Shown here: positions 5,682-10,306 of the stretch, one piece after another
Layout of the letters: every line of letters starts with the position of its first letter
Position numbering within the stretch: the stretch's first letter is position 1
Assembly: GCA_002345625.1 (NCBI GenBank)
Contig: DDWE01000009.1
Span: 30,297-40,602, forward strand
Origin: Desulfuromonadaceae bacterium UBA2294
Lineage (GTDB): Bacteria; Desulfobacterota; Desulfuromonadia; Desulfuromonadales; UBA2294
Direction: 5' to 3'
Length of the DNA stretch: 10,306 nt
The notes under the pieces: generated by a model
What the model saw: the letters and a program-made list of their open reading frames with translations, nothing else
Told to the model about the DNA's origin: nothing
The model's database searches: none
Translations under genes and position numbers: made by a program

Positions 5682-6221
5682 ATGCTGCTTACGATTGAAA
5701 AATGGATCAATCGCATCACCGATGTTGTCGGTGCAATCGCAACGATGGCCATGTTCCTGATGCTGGTCAACGTCTTTTATGACGCCATCATGCGTTACTT
5801 CTTTAACACCGGCTCCATCGCCATGCAGGAGATGGAGTGGCACCTCTTTTCCGTCGTCTTTATGTTCGGGATCGCCTATACACTGAAAGAGGATGGTCAT
5901 GTCCGGGTCGATATCCTCTACGACCGGTTGACGCCGCAGATCCGGGCGATTATCAATATCGTCGGTACCCTGTTGCTGCTGATGCCGTTGAGCTTTCTCG
6001 TTATTGAAGGGTCGATCTGGTTCGTCCACGAGGCCTGGCAGGTTGGCGAAATCAGCGGCGATCCGGGTGGGCTGTCCTACCGCTGGCTGATCAAGGCGGT
6101 GATCCCGATCTCGTTCGGTTTTCTGATTATTTCGGCGATTGGTTTTATGATTCGCAACGTCAACATCTATCGCGGCATCGAAGCGCCCAAACCGAGATCG
6201 ATTGAGGACGAAGTCCTTTAA
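5682..6221 (+). CDS. TRAP transporter small permease (DctQ family)
   Basis: A 179-residue membrane protein with four predicted membrane helices (about residues 13-35, 47-67, 87-110 and 134-157), the usual DctQ topology and length. Family marks are MRYFFN (37-42), QEMEWHLF (49-56) and DGHVRVDILYDRL (71-83), all typical of the FcbT2/TakQ branch. DctQ forms a tight complex with the large permease DctM and helps dock the solute receptor. I chose the ATG at 5682. The upstream in-frame TTG at 5613 would translate through the intercistronic hairpin and adds a non-hydrophobic, unconserved segment. The ribosome binding site is weak (GGAAAG, 5665-5670, 11 nt upstream), consistent with lower expression than the receptor. 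The C-terminus is a short charged cytoplasmic tail. Confidence 0.9.
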   Translation: MLLTIEKWINRITDVVGAIATMAMFLMLVNVFYDAIMRYFFNTGSIAMQEMEWHLFSVVFMFGIAYTLKEDGHVRVDILYDRLTPQIRAIINIVGTLLLLMPLSFLVIEGSIWFVHEAWQVGEISGDPGGLSYRWLIKAVIPISFGFLIISAIGFMIRNVNIYRGIEAPKPRSIEDEVL

Positions 6222-6271
6222 CGGCCGCGCCGTTGCCTTGCGCTTATCCTCATTTTCATAAAGGACAGTTG

Positions 6272-7567
6272 ATGATCGGCATTTTCATGTTCATAACCGC
6301 GCTGCTGTTGTTGCTGCTCGGTTTTCCGGTCGCCTTCACTTTCGGCGGCACGGCGGTTTTTTTCGGACTGCTCTCGGAAGGGACCAAGATTTTCAGTTTG
6401 ATGCCCCACCGTATCTTCTCGATTATGAACAACACGATTTTGATGGCGATCCCGCTGTTTATTTTCATGGGGATCATCTTGCAGAAGTCGAAGTTGGCCG
6501 AGCGTCTGCTCGAATCGATGGGGTCGCTGTTCGGCGAGATCCGCGGGGGCATCGCCATTTCGACCGTGCTGGTCGGCGCCCTGCTCGCCGCCTCGACCGG
6601 CGTGGTCGGTGCCAGCGTCGTCGCCATGGGGGTGATCTCGTTGCCGGTGATGCTGAAGTACAATTACGACAAGCGCCTCGCCACCGGCACCATCTGCGCC
6701 TCAGGAACTTTGGGGCAGATCATCCCCCCTTCAATTATCCTGATTATTCTCGGCGATGTTTTTCAACAGCCGGTCGGTGACCTGTTCAAAGCCGCCTTCT
6801 GGCCGGGGATTGCACTGGTTCTGGCCTATGTCGCTTTTATTGTCGCCGTCACCATCTTCAATCCGTCTCTGGCGCCGCCGGTTCGCCTTGGCGCAGAGCA
6901 TGGCAATAAACGCAAGCAGGTGCTGACGGCGCTGATGGCGATTGTCCCGCCGCTGGTGCTGATCGTGCTGGTGCTTGGTTCGATTCTGATCGGGGTTGCG
7001 ACGCCGACCGAGTCGGCGGCGGTAGGAGGCATTGGTGCCCTGTTGCTGGCGGCGCTCTACCGCCAGTTGACCGCGAAAATGGTCTGGGACAGTGCTTCGG
7101 AGACGGTCAAAATTACCGCCATGGTCTTTGCCATTCTGATCGGTGCGACGGCCTTCTCCATGGTCTTTACCTACACCGGGGCCGATTATATCGTCGAGGA
7201 TTTCATGCTCGCCCTGCCGGGGGAGAAGTGGGGCTTTCTGATCTTCTCCATGCTCGCCATTATGGTTTTGGGGTTTTTTATCGACTTTGTCGAGATCGCC
7301 TACATCATCGTCCCGATTCTGGCGCCGATCGCCGATCGGCTCGGGATCGATCCGCTTTGGTATGCCATTCTGGTCGCCATGAACCTGCAGACCTCGTTTC
7401 TGACCCCGCCGTTCGGTTTCAGCCTTTTTTATCTTAAGGGGGTGGCGCCGCCGGAGGTGCGAACTATGGATATCTACCGCGGGGTGGTGCCGTTTATCGC
7501 CCTGCAGGTAGTGGTGCTGGCGATCCTGGTTTTGTTTCCGCATTTGTTCGGACTCAGCATGCACTAA
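6272..7567 (+). CDS. TRAP transporter large permease (DctM family)
   Basis: A 431-residue, very hydrophobic protein of usual DctM length. It forms the sodium- or proton-coupled transport channel of the tripartite carrier, in the inner membrane. The sequence contains the paired re-entrant loop signatures of the ion-transporter superfamily: STGVVGASV (108-116) with GTLGQIIPPSIILIILGD (145-162) in the first half, and TSFLTPPFGFSLFYLKGVAP near residues 374-393 in the second. The wording of these motifs is that of the mannitol/chloroaromatic (FcbT3/TakM) branch, agreeing with the receptor and DctQ. The start ATG at 6272 follows AAGGA (6261-6265) by 6 nt. An in-frame TTG 39 bases upstream would add an unlikely polar leader. 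It lies 50 bp after DctQ and is the last gene of the operon. Confidence 0.93.
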   Translation: MIGIFMFITALLLLLLGFPVAFTFGGTAVFFGLLSEGTKIFSLMPHRIFSIMNNTILMAIPLFIFMGIILQKSKLAERLLESMGSLFGEIRGGIAISTVLVGALLAASTGVVGASVVAMGVISLPVMLKYNYDKRLATGTICASGTLGQIIPPSIILIILGDVFQQPVGDLFKAAFWPGIALVLAYVAFIVAVTIFNPSLAPPVRLGAEHGNKRKQVLTALMAIVPPLVLIVLVLGSILIGVATPTESAAVGGIGALLLAALYRQLTAKMVWDSASETVKITAMVFAILIGATAFSMVFTYTGADYIVEDFMLALPGEKWGFLIFSMLAIMVLGFFIDFVEIAYIIVPILAPIADRLGIDPLWYAILVAMNLQTSFLTPPFGFSLFYLKGVAPPEVRTMDIYRGVVPFIALQVVVLAILVLFPHLFGLSMH

Positions 7568-7579
7568 TCCTTAGTAGGG

Positions 7580-7700
7580 GGGCTGATGAAAAGCCCCCAT
7601 CTGCGTTGTTCCCCTTGTCCGCGTCGCTGCGACGTAGCTACCGCTACGCCTCACTCCTTGGCCGGCGGGCGCCTAGCATCTAGGGGCTTTTGATCAGCCC
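7580..7700. repeat. 121-bp MITE-like element with 18-bp terminal inverted repeats
   Basis: GGGCTGATGAAAAGCCCC (7580-7597) and GGGGCTTTTGATCAGCCC (7683-7700) are inverted copies matching at 17 of 18 positions. Each end is itself a small hairpin (for example GGGGGCT/AGCCCCC at 7578-7584 and 7592-7598). Inside are two more palindromes: GTCGC-T-GCGAC (7623-7633) and GTAGC-TACC-GCTAC (7634-7647). No open frame or obvious target-site duplication is seen. It lies just after the TRAP operon and resembles dispersed non-autonomous intergenic repeats. Copy number cannot be judged from one window. Confidence 0.65.
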
Positions 7701-7734
7701 TTGGACGGACTGTGTTGAACTGAAAGACAAGATG

Positions 7735-7758
7735 GGCCGCCTGATGGGCGGCCTTTTT
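7735..7758 (+). terminator. Rho-independent terminator of the TRAP operon
   Basis: GGCCGCC (7735-7741) and GGCGGCC (7747-7753) form a 7-bp GC stem with a TGATG loop, followed by TTTTT (7754-7758). The T-run is on the plus strand, so it ends transcription coming from DctM; on the minus strand the hairpin is followed by a poor T-tract. It lies just beyond the stop of the convergent MFS gene and may also weakly stop that transcript. Confidence 0.85.
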
Positions 7759-7767
7759 CTGTGTGGT

Positions 7768-8994
7768 TTAGTCCGTTGCGGTTTTGCTGCGGCCGCTCCA
7801 CCAGAACCAGGTGGCGGCGAGGGCTTGCAGGAGCAGGAGGAGGCCGAAGCCGGCCCGGTAGCCATTCGGGTGGTAGTGACCGGCGGTTTCGGGCCAGAGG
7901 CCGATGATGGCGCCGATCAGCCATTGGCCGCAAAAGGCGGCGACGAACACCGGCAGGTTGAGGCCGGTGTTGGCGCGTCCGGCCAAGTGGCGGGGGAAGC
8001 TCTGGGCGAGGATGGCGTAGGGGAGGATTGAGGCGGTGCCGGTCAGACCGAACAGCAGCCACAATGGGACGGTCGCCGGCAGCCATTGGGTCAGCAGCAG
8101 AAATTGAACCAGCATGAAGGTCAAAAGCCCGGTGGCGGCGACGCGCAGTGGCGGGATGCCGCGGCGGCTGAGCCAGTCGGTGAGGGCGCCGAAACCGAGG
8201 TAGCCGACGATCATCGCCAGGGCGATGAAAAACAGGGTATTGGCGACACCGGTTCGGTCGTAGCCGGACACGTCGCGCAGCCAGGGCCCCGACCAGAGCC
8301 CCTGGATAGAGAGGTAGGCGGCCTGGGCCAGGACCGCCCAGGGGGCGAGGCGCCAGAAGATGCGACTGGTGTAGATGGTGTGCAGACCCTGTAGTTGTTG
8401 GTGCATGGTTTCGGTCGGATGATCAACGGGTTTTTCCGGTACAACCAGATAGATCGCCAGTGCTGCCAGCACGGTCAGGCCGGCAAGCAACAGGAAGATG
8501 CCGCGCCAGTCGGTGATCGCCAGCGCCGCTTCCACCGGTGCGGTGGCGGCCAGAGCCCCGACCCCGCCGGAGACCATCTGCACCGCGTTGGCCAGCGGCA
8601 GGCGCTCGGCCGGAAACCAGGTGGAGAACGATTTAAAAGCGGCCATCAGGCAGGCGGAGACGCCAAGGCCGATCAGGGCCCGACCGGCAATCAGGGCGCC
8701 GAGGCTCTCGGCCTGCGCGAAGATCAAGGCGCCGGCGGCGGCGAAGAGTAACAGCGCCGACTCGACCCGGCGCGGACCGAACCGATCGAGTAGCAATCCC
8801 AGTGGCAACTGGAAGGCGGCAAAGGTGAGGAAATAGGCCGAGGTCAGTAGTCCGAGGTTGGCTGGTAGAAGACCGATATCGACGACCAGATCGGGGGCGA
8901 TGACCGCGTTGACGGTGCGAAAGACGTAGGAGAGGAAGTAGCCGAGGGCGAAGGGGATAAAGACGCGCAGCAGGGTGGTGGCGGTTCGTGGCAC
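7768..8994 (-). CDS. Major facilitator superfamily (MFS) transporter
   Basis: A 408-residue membrane protein with about twelve hydrophobic helices in two six-helix halves joined by a polar loop near residues 185-205 (PEKPVDHPTETMHQQLQG). The MFS motif A is clear between helices 2 and 3, GLLLDRFGPRR (66-76), and the helix-4 arginine is present in RALIGLG (105-111). N-terminal SYVFRTVNAVIAPDL (22-36) is reminiscent of the nitrate/sugar-phosphate-type MFS branches, but the substrate cannot be named. The start is a GTG (8992-8994), chosen because AGGAG (9003-9007) sits 8 nt upstream and the first helix follows directly. The gene is separated from the upstream UspA gene by a terminator, so it is probably transcribed on its own. 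It converges on the TRAP operon. Confidence 0.9.
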   Translation of the reverse strand: MPRTATTLLRVFIPFALGYFLSYVFRTVNAVIAPDLVVDIGLLPANLGLLTSAYFLTFAAFQLPLGLLLDRFGPRRVESALLLFAAAGALIFAQAESLGALIAGRALIGLGVSACLMAAFKSFSTWFPAERLPLANAVQMVSGGVGALAATAPVEAALAITDWRGIFLLLAGLTVLAALAIYLVVPEKPVDHPTETMHQQLQGLHTIYTSRIFWRLAPWAVLAQAAYLSIQGLWSGPWLRDVSGYDRTGVANTLFFIALAMIVGYLGFGALTDWLSRRGIPPLRVAATGLLTFMLVQFLLLTQWLPATVPLWLLFGLTGTASILPYAILAQSFPRHLAGRANTGLNLPVFVAAFCGQWLIGAIIGLWPETAGHYHPNGYRAGFGLLLLLQALAATWFWWSGRSKTATD

Positions 8995-9093
8995 GGCTGA
9001 TGCTCCTTGTGTGGTGAGCTTCGATCTTCGCCGATCTTGCCTGATTTTGCGAGATTATTCCGATGAGGCCGGTTAAGGGCTGGAAGATGACGG

Positions 9094-9126
9094 GACAAGA
9101 AAGGGCCGGGATTCCTCCCGGCCCTT
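9094..9126 (-). terminator. Rho-independent terminator after the UspA gene
   Basis: An uninterrupted 11-bp stem, AAGGGCCGGGA (9101-9111) with TCCCGGCCCTT (9116-9126), has a 4-nt loop. On the minus strand it is followed by a T-rich tract (TTCTTG, with the stem's own terminal T residues). It lies 32 bp beyond the UspA stop codon, as expected for the end of the second TRAP/UspA transcript. Confidence 0.8.
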
Positions 9127-9158
9127 ACACAGTGATGAAAATGACTGTTCCGACTTCG

Positions 9159-9605
9159 CTACTGGCAGGGGACCGCCAGGACCGGGATTTTTGTTGCCCG
9201 GCGCAGCAGACGCTCGGCGGTGCTGCCGACGATGACATGCTCGATACCGGTACTGCCGTGGGTGCCGATGATGATCAGGTCGGCCTTGATCTCTGCTGCC
9301 TTGGCCATGATCTCCTTGAACGGGATACCGATGGTGGTGTGGGTCTCGGTCATTACCTGTTCGCCGAAATGTTTGCGGCAGAAGGCTTCTATCTGCACCA
9401 CCGCTTGCACCTCTATCTCTTTTTCCAGCGCCAAAAATGCCGACGGCGGGATCATCGTTCGTTGCATGGCGGCAAATTCACTGATGACGTGCAGCACATG
9501 CAGATGGGCACCACCGAGCTTGGCCAGGTAAAGGGCTGTTTCAGCGCCGACGGCGGAACTGTCGGAGAAATCGGTGGCATAAAGGATCGTCTTGAGCTGT
9601 TTCAT
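9159..9605 (-). CDS. Universal stress protein, UspA family (ATP-binding type)
   Basis: A 148-residue single-domain Usp protein. It begins MKQLKTILYATDFSDSS, with the family's first strand and conserved Asp12, and contains the nucleotide-binding signature G-x2-G-x9-G-S at Gly114, Gly117, Gly127 and Ser128 (GTHGSTGIEHVIVGS). It therefore belongs to the ATP-binding (MJ0577-like) rather than the non-binding class. AGGGAG (9611-9616) is 5 nt before the ATG. It begins only 16 bp after the fused TRAP permease, so the two are surely cotranscribed. In Halomonas, TeaD is a Usp protein encoded with the TeaABC ectoine TRAP transporter and modulates its activity; by analogy this protein probably senses ATP and regulates the neighbouring permease. 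That role is inference from context. Confidence 0.93.
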   Translation of the reverse strand: MKQLKTILYATDFSDSSAVGAETALYLAKLGGAHLHVLHVISEFAAMQRTMIPPSAFLALEKEIEVQAVVQIEAFCRKHFGEQVMTETHTTIGIPFKEIMAKAAEIKADLIIIGTHGSTGIEHVIVGSTAERLLRRATKIPVLAVPCQ

Positions 9606-9621
9606 CTGCTCTCCCTTGTGG

Positions 9622-10306
9622 TTACGCTGTGGCCAGAGTCAGTTCGTCGCGCTTGTTTTTTCGATGCTGCAGGAACCAGACGCAGCCGACAATCACCAGC
9701 CCTGAGAGATCGGTCACCAGTCCGGGGGTGTAGAGCAGGATGGTGCCGGCTGCCAGCAGCAACCACTCAAAGATAGTCGTCTTGCGCACCCAGAACATCA
9801 TGGTCAGAGCCGAGAAGGCGATGGTCCCCAGGGTAGCGGAGACAAAGGATGAGATGATCATGTGCGGGGTCGCCATCTGTTCGCCGAGAATCAGGATGTC
9901 GCCGGCACTGACCATGCTGCCGTTCCCCTTGCTGATATGGGTCACATCACCCTCGCGCTCGGCGCGCACTTCCACCGGCTGATCATCGACCAGCAGCACG
10001 GCGACCACGTCGCCTTCATTGTAGTGATCACCGTCTTTGACATTGACCTTCATCACCGAGGCGAAAGGGATATCTCCCTCCAGTTCGGGCATGGTGATGT
10101 TGGCGGTCTTGGCCTGAAACAGGATACTCGGCGTGAAGGCCATCAGAATCGGCACCACATAGAGCAGCTTGGCGTACTTGAAGCTGGTCCAGCCGGTGAT
10201 CCAGGGGTCGGAGCCGGCGATGGCGGCTCCGGCATAGGCGGCGACGCAGACCGGGGGGGTGATGTTGGAATCCTGGCTGAACCAGTAGACGATCATGTGG
10301 GCGCAG
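9622..10306 (-). CDS. TRAP transporter fused permease (4TM/12TM), C-terminal part, with lipoyl-like insert
   Basis: The frame is open to the window's right edge, so only the last 227 or so residues are seen. Counting from the Met at 10296, IVYWFSQDSNITPPVCVAAY (2-21), AGAAIAGSDPWITGWTSFK (22-40) and YVVPILMAFTPSILF (46-60) are the hallmark end of TRAP 4TM/12TM fused permeases (TIGR02123 type), which join DctQ and DctM and usually work with a TAXI-type receptor. Instead of passing directly to the final helices, the chain has a soluble segment of about 70 residues (68-140) that reads as a lipoyl/biotinyl-like barrel: SVMKVNVKDGDHYNEGD, then VDDQPVEVRAEREGDVTHIS, then GSMVSAGDILILG. The usual acceptor lysine is replaced (Asp105/Gln106). 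Three hydrophobic segments follow (about 148-170, 177-191, 196-210), then a charged tail. The UspA gene follows 16 bp downstream. Confidence 0.88.
   Translation of the reverse strand, partial: CAHMIVYWFSQDSNITPPVCVAAYAGAAIAGSDPWITGWTSFKYAKLLYVVPILMAFTPSILFQAKTANITMPELEGDIPFASVMKVNVKDGDHYNEGDVVAVLLVDDQPVEVRAEREGDVTHISKGNGSMVSAGDILILGEQMATPHMIISSFVSATLGTIAFSALTMMFWVRKTTIFEWLLLAAGTILLYTPGLVTDLSGLVIVGCVWFLQHRKNKRDELTLATA

Noticed and set aside
6731..7564. A 277-codon minus-strand frame opposite the large TRAP permease
   Set aside because: It has the biased, charged, low-complexity composition typical of the reverse complement of a hydrophobic membrane protein; the plus-strand gene is unambiguous.
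7578..7598. GGGGGCT/AGCCCCC hairpin as the TRAP operon terminator
   Set aside because: No T-tract follows. It is better explained as the end of the 121-bp inverted-repeat element, and a canonical terminator is present at 7735-7758.

Overview
The window looks like chromosomal DNA from a GC-rich, Gram-negative, anaerobic-type proteobacterium. A member of the Desulfuromonas/Geobacter-like Deltaproteobacteria is my best guess. This rests on the lipoprotein signal peptide, two TRAP carboxylate-transport loci of different architecture and the style of the intergenic repeats; no taxonomic marker gene is present, so it is an inference. There are ten genes or gene parts that I regard as real, one of them a truncated remnant.

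Left third (1-3140) is accessory-looking. It opens with the 3' end of a Sel1-repeat protein. Next comes a short region with a tandem duplication, a hairpin and a rho-independent terminator, and then the 'mobile mystery' pair: an intact XRE-type mobile mystery protein A, overlapping by ATGA the start of mobile mystery protein B. B, a Fic-domain protein, is cut after about 43 family residues and has lost its catalytic domain. Related repeat sequence lies on both sides of this remnant pair. A SEC-C zinc-motif protein of unknown function follows.

The middle (3281-7760) holds a minus-strand, zinc-free NADPH:quinone reductase-like MDR enzyme. Divergent from it is a complete three-gene TRAP operon: lipoprotein solute receptor, small DctQ-type permease and large DctM-type permease. 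All three resemble the TakP/FcbT (2-oxoacid, lactate, mannitol/chloroaromatic) subgroup. The divergent region carries two near-identical palindromic operator candidates 70 bp apart. A strong 15-bp-stem hairpin separates the receptor gene from the permease genes. A 121-bp MITE-like inverted-repeat element and a canonical terminator close the operon.

The right third (7768-10306, all minus strand) carries a major facilitator superfamily permease. Upstream of it is a second TRAP locus, of which only the C-terminal part of a fused 4TM/12TM permease is inside the window, followed 16 bp downstream by a UspA universal stress protein, as in TeaD-type TRAP loci. The permease tail contains what reads as a lipoyl/biotinyl-like beta-barrel domain, without an acceptor lysine, inserted between membrane segments. 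That is the most unusual protein architecture here.

I found no tRNA, rRNA, CRISPR array, integrase or intact transposase.
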